Assembly (NCBI GenBank): GCA_963667195.1
Contig: OY762962.1
Coordinates: 62,001-126,000, forward strand
Direction of reading: 5' to 3'
DNA from: UBA7703 sp963667195
Lineage (GTDB): Bacteria; Bacillota; Clostridia; Christensenellales; CAG-138
Length of the DNA stretch: 64,000 nucleotides
Under the pieces are notes generated by a model. The model had not been told where the DNA came from, did not search any database, and saw nothing but the letters and a program-made list of their open reading frames with translations. The position numbers were made by a program, and so were the translations under genes. Shown here one piece after another: positions 1 through 8,900 of this stretch; the stretch's first letter is position 1; every line of letters begins with the position of its first letter.

Positions 1-2
1 TT

Positions 3-857
3 CAGGACGAGCGGATCGTGGACGCCGCACGCAGAGTTGCCGCTTGGGCAAACGCCTGCGGTGTGCCCGTCTATGACGAGGCCACGGGTGAAGGCCAGCT
101 TCGCCACGTCGTCGCGCGAACCACAGCGGAAGGCGAGCTGATGGTCACGGTCGTCACGAAGGGCCAGCTCAAGAAGAAGGACGATCTGTTGTCGTTCCTT
201 GAGGACTGCGACAGCGTTTGGCACAACGAGAATCCAAAGCAAACCAACGTCGTGTTCGGCGAAAAATTCACCCTGCTCTCCGGCAAACAAACGCTCACCG
301 AAACCATCGGGGAGAAGCGTTTCTCCGTGAGTCCACAGTCGTTTTTGCAGGTCAACCGCGTTCAAACGCGCGCGCTCTATGACGCCGCGCGGGAGTTCCT
401 CGCGGCAAAGCCCACCGAGACCGTCGTGGACGCGTATTGCGGCGTCGGCACGATTTCGCTCTTTATCGCGGGAGACTGCGCGCATGTGATCGGCATTGAG
501 CAAGTCGCGCCCGCCATCGAGGACGCAAAGGCGAACGCCAAGGCAAACGGCGTGAAAAACGCGGAGTTCGTCTGCAGCAATGTAGAGGATGTGCTCCCCC
601 GCCTGCTCTCGCGCGAAGGCGGCATCGACGCCATCGTGCTTGATCCCCCGCGCAAAGGCTGCGAGGAAGCCGCGCTGGAAGCAATCGCCAAGAGCGCTGC
701 CTCTCGCGTGGTCTACGTCTCCTGCAACCCCGCCACCCTCGCCCGGGACTGCAAGTATCTTGCTCAACACGGCTTTACCCTCTCCGCCGTCCGTCCCGTG
801 GACATGTTCCCGCAGACGTGCCATGTGGAAAGCGTGGCGTTGATGGTAAGAGCGTAA
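3..857 (+). CDS. rlmD: 23S rRNA (uracil-C5)-methyltransferase, RlmD/RumA type (5' end outside window)
   Basis: SAM-dependent methyltransferase of the TrmA/RumA family, which methylates a uracil C5 in 23S rRNA. Only the C-terminal ~284 residues are inside the window; the frame is open to the left edge, so the GTG at 18 is not the true start. Visible are the SAM-binding motif VVDAYCGVGTISL, motif DPPRKGC, the catalytic-cysteine motif VSCNPATLARD, and the C-terminal HVE, whose Glu is the general base in RumA. The family is about 450 residues long, so roughly a third is missing. Clostridia often carry paralogues (RlmD, RlmCD), so the exact target uracil is uncertain. The last ~50 bp of this gene recur twice downstream. 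Confidence 0.93.
   Translation, partial: QDERIVDAARRVAAWANACGVPVYDEATGEGQLRHVVARTTAEGELMVTVVTKGQLKKKDDLLSFLEDCDSVWHNENPKQTNVVFGEKFTLLSGKQTLTETIGEKRFSVSPQSFLQVNRVQTRALYDAAREFLAAKPTETVVDAYCGVGTISLFIAGDCAHVIGIEQVAPAIEDAKANAKANGVKNAEFVCSNVEDVLPRLLSREGGIDAIVLDPPRKGCEEAALEAIAKSAASRVVYVSCNPATLARDCKYLAQHGFTLSAVRPVDMFPQTCHVESVALMVRA
804..854 (+). repeat. Intact 3' end of rlmD, copy 1 of a three-copy segment
   Basis: This segment codes for MFPQTCHVESVALMVRA and includes the catalytic Glu codon. Copies with the same reading lie at 1976-2026 and 3105-3149. Only this copy is part of an intact gene. Confidence 0.85.
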
Positions 858-946
858 GATACGACGCGATCTAAGTAGTTCATGTTGCTATTGAAATTCG
901 AGCCCAATAGATTTTTTAGGGTAAGAATTCTTTAAGGAGAAAAGGA

Positions 947-1291
947 ATGTTGCGTCTATTTCGTCAAAAATCTGTTGATGAAAAGAAAGTGGATGCTTTC
1001 GTTTCGTGGTTTATTAACAATGCTGATAGAATCAAATTGAGTGTGGAAAATAAAGACCATGATAGGAACTCTATGCTTTCGGTTCTTGACGAGGTCGAAC
1101 TACAATTAACCAAAGTATATCGAGATGGATATAAAGGGCAAATTGAATTTGACTATGGCGGAGTGAACGCAATATGGTGTTTGAATCTTTATCATAAAGA
1201 TAATCCGTTTTTAGTTCAGGCCACTGAAATGATAGCAAGCAGATTTAAGCAGATAGATCAGGGCGAATGGACTGTACAAGCAGGTATTTAA
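947..1291 (+). CDS. Hypothetical protein, 114 residues, AT-rich gene
   Basis: I do not recognise the family. The start is supported by AAGGAG at 934-939, seven bases before the ATG. The product is small, soluble and acidic to neutral, with no signal peptide or membrane segment; it is Lys/Asp-rich at the N terminus and ends in an aromatic stretch around GEWTVQAG. The gene is visibly richer in A and T than rlmD before it and the reductase gene after it. Together with the next gene it sits between two copies of the rlmD 3' end, which suggests horizontal arrival. It could be an immunity-like or cassette-borne protein, but nothing in the sequence proves this. Confidence 0.65.
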   Translation: MLRLFRQKSVDEKKVDAFVSWFINNADRIKLSVENKDHDRNSMLSVLDEVELQLTKVYRDGYKGQIEFDYGGVNAIWCLNLYHKDNPFLVQATEMIASRFKQIDQGEWTVQAGI

Positions 1292-1387
1292 TCGCTATAT
1301 TGACGAGATACTCATAGCTACAAGCACGGATAGTCGATCGTTAAACGGAGAGAAAATCGACTCTAAGCAATTTACGAGGAACGTTAT

Positions 1388-1765
1388 GTGAAAGAGATTC
1401 GTGTCAGGCGTCTGTTGAAATTCAGGTCTGTTCTTCTTCCTTTCTGGATTGTGTTTGGAATAGACAAAAGCCAGTTTATGAAGCTGTTTCATTTGCAGGA
1501 CGATTTGACTTGTGAAATGGATGTCGCATTTCCGATCTCAAGATTAGGCGAAGTAAATTTGAAAGAATATGGCGTGCCGATATATTCTGGGAGAGCGCTC
1601 ACAATCGTTTCAGATCGGAATATCTCGTCCTTGTTCGTTATGACATGTGACGGTTTGCTGTCAAACGAAGTAATTTTTGACAAAGAAGCCAAACGCTGTG
1701 AGGTTGAAATCTCAGTGGCGGGTGGCTGGCGAACGCCAAGCTATCCGATCGTGCGGTTACTGTAA
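1388..1765 (+). CDS. Hypothetical protein, 125 residues, AT-rich gene
   Basis: I do not recognise the family. Translation probably starts at GTG 1388, with GAGGA at 1376-1380 seven bases upstream; the ATG two bases earlier is followed at once by a stop. The N terminus is basic (KEIRVRRLLKFR) with a short hydrophobic stretch (SVLLPFWIVFGI), so a weak signal or membrane association is possible. The rest looks like beta-rich soluble sequence. It follows the other AT-rich gene by about 95 bp and lies inside the block bounded by rlmD 3'-end copies, so both probably came together. Confidence 0.55.
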   Translation: MKEIRVRRLLKFRSVLLPFWIVFGIDKSQFMKLFHLQDDLTCEMDVAFPISRLGEVNLKEYGVPIYSGRALTIVSDRNISSLFVMTCDGLLSNEVIFDKEAKRCEVEISVAGGWRTPSYPIVRLL

Positions 1766-1975
1766 AACGATTTCACAAAAGATTGCGCATACGAAGTTTC
1801 AAGCACAGAAGCGTATAGTTCAGTGAACGCTGAGGAACCGTTGCTTGTTAGGGAATCAATTGCGTTTAGCTCGCAACTATACGCAATGATCAGAAACCGA
1901 TTCAATTGTAGTGTAGTGTGAATCACCACTACTATATTATAACAGGCATGTTTTTAAATCATCGATCCAGTCTCT

Positions 1976-2026
1976 ATGTTCCCGCAGACTTGCCATGTGT
2001 AGACGGTGGTCGCGATGGTGAGAAAC
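1976..2026 (+). pseudogene. Decayed second copy of the rlmD 3' end
   Basis: The first 26 bases match rlmD 804-829 at 24 positions, and the similarity fades over the next 25. Translated in the same frame it reads MFPQTCHV-stop-TVVAMVRN, so the catalytic Glu codon has become TAG. No similarity to rlmD is visible upstream of the ATG, so only the gene end was duplicated. The surrounding 1766-2086 stretch holds no other recognisable gene. Confidence 0.8.
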
Positions 2027-2086
2027 AAACGTAATTGGCATCGTTTTTAATTGCAGTGAAGTCGTCGGGCGAAAGGAATTCTATAG

Positions 2087-3007
2087 ATGCGAATTGAGAA
2101 CGTCTCCATTGTCGGAATGGGTGCGCTCGGCGTGATGTACGGCGACTTTTTGACCGAAAAGATGGGCAAAGAACACGTCGAGTTTGTCGCAGACAGCGCC
2201 AGAATCGACCGTTTCCAGCAGGAAGGCATGTTTTGCAACGGACGCGCGTGCGATTTTGCAATAGCGGACGAACTGAAAACTGGGCGACCCGCGGATTTGC
2301 TGATCTTCGCGGTGAAGGCAACAGGGTTGGAAGCCGCGATCCACACGGTTCGAAACAAGGTGTCTAGGCGCACCATCATCCTCTCGCTCCTCAACGGAAT
2401 CACAAGCGAGGAAATCATTGGCAGCGCGTATGGTATGGACCCGATCATCCATTGCATCGTTCAGGGCATGGATACGATCAAAGAGAACAACCATGTGACC
2501 TACGCGCACTTTGGGCATGTCCGGCTAGGCATTCACAATGAAAACGACGTGAAGAAAAAGAATCTGCAGGATGTGCAGGATCTATTCGACCGAATCGGTA
2601 TGCCGTACGCCGTGGAGAACGACATCCTCCGAAGGATGTGGTGCAAGCTCATGCTCAATGTCGGCGTGAATCAGTCGGTTATGATCCATGAAGGAACATA
2701 CGAAACGGTGCAACAGCCCGGAATCGCGCGCGATATCATGCAAGCCGCCATGAAGGAAGTCATTCTCGTCGCGCAAAAGGAAAACATCTCGATCACGCAG
2801 GCGGATTTTGACGAGTACGTTGCGCTCATCGATACTCTCAGCCCCTCTGGAATGCCGTCCATGCGGCAGGATGGTTTGGCGCGTAGAAAGTCTGAGGTTG
2901 AGTTGTTCGCGGGAACGGTCATCCATTTGGCAGAAAAGCACGGAGTCGATGTACCTGTCAACCGAGAAATTTATAAAACGATTCTTGAGATGGAGCGCGC
3001 ATATTAG
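2087..3007 (+). CDS. Ketopantoate reductase family protein (PanE/ApbA-like)
   Basis: NAD(P)H-dependent reductase of the 2-dehydropantoate 2-reductase family (ketopantoate to pantoate, coenzyme A route). The N terminus has the dinucleotide motif GMGALG in a Rossmann fold. The VKATGLEAA segment carries the family lysine, followed by LLNGI, the KLMLNVGVNQ stretch, and near the C terminus SMRQDGLARRKSEVE, close to the PanE motif S-M-x-x-D. At 306 residues it has the usual length. AAAGGA at 2072-2077 precedes the ATG by nine bases. No panB or panC is nearby and rlmD-end remnants flank it, so it may be a paralogue acting on another 2-oxo acid. Confidence 0.82.
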   Translation: MRIENVSIVGMGALGVMYGDFLTEKMGKEHVEFVADSARIDRFQQEGMFCNGRACDFAIADELKTGRPADLLIFAVKATGLEAAIHTVRNKVSRRTIILSLLNGITSEEIIGSAYGMDPIIHCIVQGMDTIKENNHVTYAHFGHVRLGIHNENDVKKKNLQDVQDLFDRIGMPYAVENDILRRMWCKLMLNVGVNQSVMIHEGTYETVQQPGIARDIMQAAMKEVILVAQKENISITQADFDEYVALIDTLSPSGMPSMRQDGLARRKSEVELFAGTVIHLAEKHGVDVPVNREIYKTILEMERAY

Positions 3008-3104
3008 CGCCGGAATGTCGGAATGCGGCAGGATTTATTCTCTACGTCCAACGATCGAACATAACACGCTTCCTGTAAAATGGTTTTCGTGCAGCCGCAG
3101 TAGT

Positions 3105-3149
3105 GTGTTTCCGCAGTCGTGCCAAATGGAAAACGCCGTGCTTGTCCGC
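3105..3149 (+). pseudogene. Decayed third copy of an rlmD 3' end
   Basis: In frame this reads VFPQSCQMENAVLVR, the same C-terminal pattern as MFPQTCHVESVALMVR of rlmD. It lies within the 310-bp gap between the reductase gene and the TetR start. It is more diverged than the copy at 1976, and no further methyltransferase sequence is seen upstream. Confidence 0.65.
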
Positions 3150-3317
3150 TTTTCGGAAGCGCAAAGACACTCAGCCGCATCTTTGTTCGATGGCGGGAGG
3201 CTCTCGCAAGTGGTATAATTCACGAATCGGAACTTCTTCGCCGATTTACTCCGCTTGACAATCACGGAGCAAGTTAGGCCGGACGACCATCCATCACACT
3301 TAACGGAGGATTCTCGC

Positions 3318-3881
3318 GTGTCCCAGACGACGAAGCGGGCTTTGGAAGCTTCACTGAAAAACCTGTTGCTACAAAAGCCGTTGGATAAGATCACGATCAA
3401 TGATATTACCGAAGACTGCGGCATCAATCGAATGACGTTTTATTACCATTTCAAGGATATCTACGACCTTGTGGAGTGGTCGTGCGTGGAGGACGCCTCC
3501 CGTGCGCTGGAAGGCAAAAAGACGTACGATACCTGGCAGCAGGGGTTTGTTCAGATCTTTGAGGCGGTGATCGCGAACAAGCCGTTTATCCTGAACGTCT
3601 ATCACTCCGTCTGCCGCGAACAGGTGGAGCTGTATCTCTATAAACTGACCTACGACCTGATCATCGGCGTTGTCGAGGAGAAGTCTACGGGCATGACCAT
3701 TCGCGACGAAGACAAGAAGTTCATCGCGGATTTCTACAAGTATGCGTTTGTCGGGCTGATGCTCGACTGGATTCAGAGCGGCATGAAGGAAGACCCGCAC
3801 CGTATCGTCGATCGGTTATCCCTGCTGGTTCACGGCAACATCACCACTGCGCTGGAGCACTACCGAACCGACAAAACTTAA
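3318..3881 (+). CDS. TetR/AcrR-family regulator, next to oleate hydratase
   Basis: DNA-binding repressor-type protein. The N-terminal helix-turn-helix is clear: KITINDITEDCGINRMTFYYHFKD region, residues about 20-45 from the chosen start, followed by an all-helical ligand-binding domain of the DhaS-like kind. I place the start at GTG 3318, because GGAGGA at 3305-3310 lies seven bases before it. The longer open frame from 3255 lacks such a site and would add a non-conserved tail. The product is then 187 residues, normal for the family. It lies directly upstream of ohyA on the same strand, so regulation of fatty-acid hydration is the natural guess; the ligand is unknown. Confidence 0.85.
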   Translation: MSQTTKRALEASLKNLLLQKPLDKITINDITEDCGINRMTFYYHFKDIYDLVEWSCVEDASRALEGKKTYDTWQQGFVQIFEAVIANKPFILNVYHSVCREQVELYLYKLTYDLIIGVVEEKSTGMTIRDEDKKFIADFYKYAFVGLMLDWIQSGMKEDPHRIVDRLSLLVHGNITTALEHYRTDKT

Positions 3882-3916
3882 TCAAACAAGCCGGATTGAT
3901 CAAACTTTCGGCAAGC

Positions 3917-3950
3917 AAAGCGTCATGATGAAACTTTCATCATGGCGTTT
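3917..3950 (+). terminator. Long stem with T-run between tetR and ohyA
   Basis: A perfect 10-bp inverted repeat (CATGATGAAA / TTTCATCATG) is separated by a single C at 3934. With two G-U pairs the stem extends to about 17 bp (AAAGCGT on the left, GCGTTT on the right) and runs into TTTTTT. It fits a rho-independent terminator for the TetR gene. Its perfect symmetry also makes it a candidate operator. Confidence 0.6.
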
Positions 3951-3960
3951 TTTCTGTTTA

Positions 3961-3989
3961 TTGTCCCTCCTCTTCTGCCGGACTAAAAT
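3961..3989 (+). promoter_or_regulatory. Probable ohyA promoter
   Basis: TTGTCC (3961-3966... read from 3961 as TTGTCC) and TAAAAT (3984-3989) are separated by 17 bp. The ohyA Shine-Dalgarno GGAGG follows at 4010-4014. The promoter lies just after the long palindrome at 3924-3944. Confidence 0.6.
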
Positions 3990-4023
3990 ACACACAGAAA
4001 TCAACAAACGGAGGTTATTCATC

Positions 4024-5799
4024 ATGTACTATTCCAGTGGTAACTACGAAGCTTTTGCACGTCCGGTCAAGCCGGAGGGCGTCGATCATAAATCCGCCTA
4101 TATCGTGGGTTCCGGTCTTGGCGCGTTGGCTGCCGCCTGCTTCCTCGTTCGCGACGGGCAGATGAAGGGCAAGAACGTCCACATCCTCGAGAAAGACCCG
4201 ATTCCCGGCGGTGCCTGCGACGGATACTTGTATGAGAATCTCGGCTACGTGATGCGCGGCGGTCGCGAGATGGACAATCACTTTGAGTGCATGTGGGACT
4301 TGTTCCGCTCTATCCCGTCTATCGAGACGGAGGGCGTCAGCGTTCTGGACGAATACTACTGGCTCAACAAGAAGGACCCTAACTATTCACTCATGCGCGC
4401 TACGGTCAACCGCGGTCAGGACGCGCACACCGATGGCAAGTTCGGGCTTTCCGACAAGGCTGCGATGGAGATCATGCAGCTATTCTTCACGCCGGACGAG
4501 GAGCTCTACGACAAGCGCATCACCGATTACTTCAGCGATGAAGTTCTGAACTCCAACTTCTGGATGTACTGGCGCACCATGTTCGCGTTTGAAAATTGGC
4601 ATTCCGCGCTGGAGATGAAGCTCTACATCAAGCGCTTCATCCACCATGTCGGCGGGCTGCCCGACTTCAAAGCGCTGCGGTTCACGAAGTATAACCAGTA
4701 CGAATCCATGATCCTGCCGATGATCAAGTATCTGGAGTCGTTTGGTGTGCAGTTCCACTACAACACCAAGGTCGTCAATGTCGAATTTGACATCCAGGGC
4801 GAGAAGAAGCTTGCAAAGCGTCTGGAAATCCTGCGCGGCGGCGAAGCGGACTTCATCGATTTGACCGAGAACGATCTGGTCTTCATCACCAACGGCGGGT
4901 GCGTGGAAAACTCCACCCTCGGCAGCCAGAATACGCCCGCACCTTTCAAAAAAGAGATCAAAGCGGGCGGCGGCTGGGATATGTGGCGCAAGATTGCCGC
5001 GCAGGACCCGTCCTTCGGCAACCCGGACAAGTTCTGCGGTGACCCGGAGCAGAGCAACTGGATGAGCGCAACCGTCACCACGCTCGACGACAAGATACCG
5101 CCGTATATCCAGAAGATTTGCCAACGCGATCCGTTCTCCGGCAAGGTGGTCACGGGCGGCATCGTCACCGCGAAGGACTCCAACTGGCTCTTGAGCTGGA
5201 CCTTCAACCGCCAGCCGCAGTTCCGTTCTCAGCCAAAAGGCCAGCTCGTTGGCTGGATTTACGGCCTCTTCTCCGACCGTCCCGGCAACTACGTGAAAAA
5301 GGCCATGCGCGACTGCACCGGCAAAGAGATCTGCATGGAGTGGCTGTATCACATGGGCGTGCCGGAAGTCCTGATCCCGGAGCTTGCGGAGAACAGCGCG
5401 AACACGATTCCCTGCATGATGCCGTATATCACCGCCTTCTTCATGCCGCGTGCCAAGGGAGATCGTCCGCTGGTCGTTCCTGATGGTGCCGTGAACTTCG
5501 CCTTCCTGGGCCAGTTTGCGGAGACCACGCGGGATACCATCTTCACCACGGAGTATTCGATCCGCACCGGTATGGAAGCCGTCTACACCCTGCTGGATAT
5601 CGACCGTGGCGTGCCCGAAGTCTGGGGCAGCACCTATGACATCCGCGAGCTGCTCAAGTCCACCGTCGAGATTCGCGACGGGAAAGGCATCAACGAGCTT
5701 CAGCTTGGCTTTGCCGAGAAGATCGCGCTAAAGCAGGTGCTCAAGAAGGTGGAAGGTACGGATATCGAGAGTCTGCTGAAGGAGTATCACCTGATCTAG
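4024..5799 (+). CDS. ohyA: Oleate hydratase (myosin-cross-reactive antigen family)
   Basis: FAD-dependent hydratase that adds water to the cis-9 double bond of oleic and related acids, giving 10-hydroxy fatty acids; in gut and skin bacteria it detoxifies unsaturated fatty acids. The ATG at 4024 is chosen because GGAGG at 4010-4014 lies nine bases upstream; the product is 591 residues, the usual length. The FAD-binding motif YIVGSGLGALAAACFL is at about residues 25-40, with EKDPIPGGACDG after it. The hallmark MRGGREMDNHFECMW holds the Glu used for water activation in characterised enzymes. The C-terminal FLGQFAETTRDTIFTTEYS block is also family-typical. The enzyme has a TetR gene immediately upstream and its own promoter. 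Confidence 0.96.
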   Translation: MYYSSGNYEAFARPVKPEGVDHKSAYIVGSGLGALAAACFLVRDGQMKGKNVHILEKDPIPGGACDGYLYENLGYVMRGGREMDNHFECMWDLFRSIPSIETEGVSVLDEYYWLNKKDPNYSLMRATVNRGQDAHTDGKFGLSDKAAMEIMQLFFTPDEELYDKRITDYFSDEVLNSNFWMYWRTMFAFENWHSALEMKLYIKRFIHHVGGLPDFKALRFTKYNQYESMILPMIKYLESFGVQFHYNTKVVNVEFDIQGEKKLAKRLEILRGGEADFIDLTENDLVFITNGGCVENSTLGSQNTPAPFKKEIKAGGGWDMWRKIAAQDPSFGNPDKFCGDPEQSNWMSATVTTLDDKIPPYIQKICQRDPFSGKVVTGGIVTAKDSNWLLSWTFNRQPQFRSQPKGQLVGWIYGLFSDRPGNYVKKAMRDCTGKEICMEWLYHMGVPEVLIPELAENSANTIPCMMPYITAFFMPRAKGDRPLVVPDGAVNFAFLGQFAETTRDTIFTTEYSIRTGMEAVYTLLDIDRGVPEVWGSTYDIRELLKSTVEIRDGKGINELQLGFAEKIALKQVLKKVEGTDIESLLKEYHLI

Positions 5800-5834
5800 C
5801 CCATGTCACCCGCCTGAATCCCATTCACGCAAAA

Positions 5835-5869
5835 AAAGCTCGCCGATCATCATTCGATCGGCGAGCTTT
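5835..5869. terminator. Bidirectional terminator between ohyA and the giant gene
   Basis: A 14-bp perfect stem (AAAGCTCGCCGATC / GATCGGCGAGCTTT) with a 7-base loop lies between two convergent genes. A run of A upstream gives a U-run for minus-strand transcripts, so it can end both. Confidence 0.88.
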
Positions 5870-5923
5870 CTTGTTGTGTTTGTTTTTGTGTTTCGTTCAC
5901 CGCACAGCGCGGATCGCGAGTGA

Positions 5924-8900
5924 TTAATCGATCGAGATCGTGCGGATGAAGGCTTCCTTGTTGTCTTCCGGAATCATCTCGCGCAGGACCTCGACGCCGC
6001 GGAGGTTCACCACAACGGTGTTACCGCGCATCTCCTTGCTTAGCGCTTTTGCCAGCTTGACGACGGCATACTTTCCGCCCTTGACCTGCTGATTGTCCAG
6101 CTTGATGATGAACTCCTTCTTTCGCCCTCTGAGGCGGCGCAAGGTTCTGACGTTCTTCTCCGCGCCACCCAGCATGTCGGTCACCGTGATCGTCACGTTA
6201 TGACCGATTGCCAGTAGCAGGAAGATCATCAGCGCCGCAGCGCCCGCGATCGTTGCGACCGCTGCCGGAGTAACGTTGTCCTTCGCGGAACGGACGGAGC
6301 GCGCGACGATATCCCGCTTGGTCACCCGCACTTCAACCGTGCGGATGTTGCCGTCCTTATCCTTCACCTCAACGAGGTAGGTGCCGGGTTCGACATTTTC
6401 CAGCGTGAGCGTGTCGCTCCACTCGCCGCCGGGCAGGCGGATGGAAACCGCGTCTCCGGGAATTTCCTCCACGTCCTCCTTGGTGACCACGACGTCACCC
6501 GACGTCGGCACAGGTGTCGGCGAAGCCTGCGGAACCGCCGCGGCCTCGATGATGAACGGCCCGAACGTCTGATAGGTCGTCAGTCCGAACGCGTTCTTCG
6601 CCATCGCGTGGATGTAATAGGTGCCGGGGTCACTCAGCGTCAGCGCGGAGCTGTAGGTGCGGTAGGTGCCGCTGGCCGTGCTGCTCGTGCTGATCTGGTA
6701 GCCGCGTGCCGTGATCTCGGACTGCGCGTCCGTAAACGTCAGCGTAGCCGAAATCGCATCCTGCGTCTTGGTTCCAACGCTGTAGGCGCCGGAGTTCAGC
6801 GCGATCACCGGGCTGGAGGTATCCACCTTGCCTACCGTGTAGGTAAACGTTCTGCGGTTGCCCGCGATGTCGGTGAGCGAGAAGTTGTAGGTGCCGTTCT
6901 TCGTGACCGTGAATGTCGGCTGATCTCCAACGCTTGCCACCGTGCCGTCCGGAAGGGTGATCTTGTTGTTGCCGCTGCCGCCGGGGTCGGTATGGAACGT
7001 GAAGCTCAGCACCACGGCACCGCCGGAGATGCTTTCGCTAATGTCCGGCTCGGCGGGCTGCTGCTTATCCACACGTGCCAGATAGCCGCCGAGATTAGTC
7101 GTATTGCCGTATTCATCCGTCGCCAGAATGTTGACCGTGTGCACACCGGCAACGACATCCATGCTGGTTGCCGCCGCGCTGGTGCCGTCGTCCATGGCGT
7201 AATAGTAGGTCACCTTGGAGGCGTCCACCGCGCTCGCAGCCACGACGGTTACGGTTTGGTTCGTCCAAGCACCCGCTGTATAAGCGCGGCCGTCCGCCGT
7301 GCGCATGGTGACAACCGAGCCCGTCGGCGCATCCTTATCCACCGACATGATGCCGGAATAGCCGTAATCGCTCGTGTACTCGCTGTCTCTTACATTCACG
7401 CGGAACTTGAGCCCGTTCGTGCTCACGAGCGAATCCGGAATGCTGAAGATGTAGCTCGTTCCGGAGAGATTGTCCGCAATGGGATGCCAGCTTGTGCCAT
7501 CGAAGTAGTCGAGCTTGTAGGTCAACGTGTCGCCGTCGATGTCGAAGCCCGTCCACTCCACCGTCACCTTCGAGCCGGTGCCCGCGCGATCGCCCGTCTG
7601 CGGCTTACTCACTGCGATGATCACCGGCGGGTCGTTGACGCTGAGAACATTGACGCTAATCCATGCGGTCTGGCTGGAACCATGTCCATCCGAAACCGTG
7701 TAGGTGAAGCGATCCGTTCCGGCAAAGCGGTCTTCCGGCGTGTACTCGATCTTGCCGGAGGCGATCTTCGCCGTGCCGTGCTCTGGCGTGCCGACCGCGG
7801 TGAGCGTAAATTCGCTGACCAAATGCAGCGCGTCTTTGTTGAGCGCGGTGTCCGTGTCGATGTCCGTATCGTTCTTCAGTACGTCGATCGTGACGAGATC
7901 CTCGTCGTTTGTCTGCGCCGTATCGTCCACGGCCTGGATCTGGTCGTTCACCTGCGTGATGGTGAGTTTAACCTTCGCTTCATCGGTGCTGGAACCGTCC
8001 GAGAGGACATAGCTGATCTCGTCCGTGCCGTTGAAGTCCTTGTCCGGTGTGTAGGTGATTGTCTCACCATCGGTCGTGGCCTTGCCGTGCGTTCCGTTCG
8101 TCACGGATTCAATCACGGGCGCGGCAGCGGGTGTTTTGTTGAGCAGCGCATCGGTGTCGATGTCCGAATCGTTCGAACGCACCGCGATGGTCACGGCGGT
8201 GTCTTCCTTCGTGGTCTTCGTGTCGTCAACTGCAATCGGTGCGTCGTTGACCGGGTTGACCGTGATGCTGAGCTTCGCGCTTGCATGCGCGCCAGCTTTG
8301 TCAGTCACGGTATAGACGATCTCATCCGAACCGTTGTAGTTTGCGTCCGGCGTGTATGTAATCGTCGTTCCGCTGACCGCGACTGTGCCGTGCTGCGGTT
8401 CGCCCTCGGATTCCACCGTCACGGTAAGTTCGTCTGCATTGGTGAGGATATCCACATCTCCGATGAGGCCGCTCACATCCGTTCCTTTGGCGTGATCTTC
8501 GTCGGTCGTCACATTCGCGGCGTTCGCGGTCGGCGTGTCGTTGACCTGGTTGATCGTCACGGTGAGCTTCGCGATGCTCGTGAGACCCGCCGTATCCTTC
8601 ATCTGATACCGGATCGAGAACGAACCGTTGTAGTTCGCGTTCGGGGTGAACGTGATGTCGCCTTTCGCGTTTGTTGTAAACGTACCGGGCAGGCCGCTGA
8701 TCGGTTCCGTGAACCCGACAAACGTCTTCGTGTCGCCCGTGTCCACATCGGTGTCATTATCCAGCACGTTGATGGAGGCAATATGGTCCTCATCCGCGCT
8801 CGTCTCGTCGTTCACCGCAACCGGCGCGTCATTCTGGGAACCAACCTCGATGATCAGGGTTCCTGCGCTCGTTCCGCCGTGTCCGTCGCTGAGGACGTAA

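Noticed and set aside
3925..4023. Longer start for oleate hydratase at 3925
   Set aside because: It would begin inside the terminator-like palindrome and read through the promoter; the GGAGG before 4024 and normal protein length favour 4024.
5924..6300. LPXTG-type sortase anchor on the giant protein
   Set aside because: No LPXTG-like motif. The membrane helix is followed by a 93-residue folded-looking domain rather than a short basic tail.
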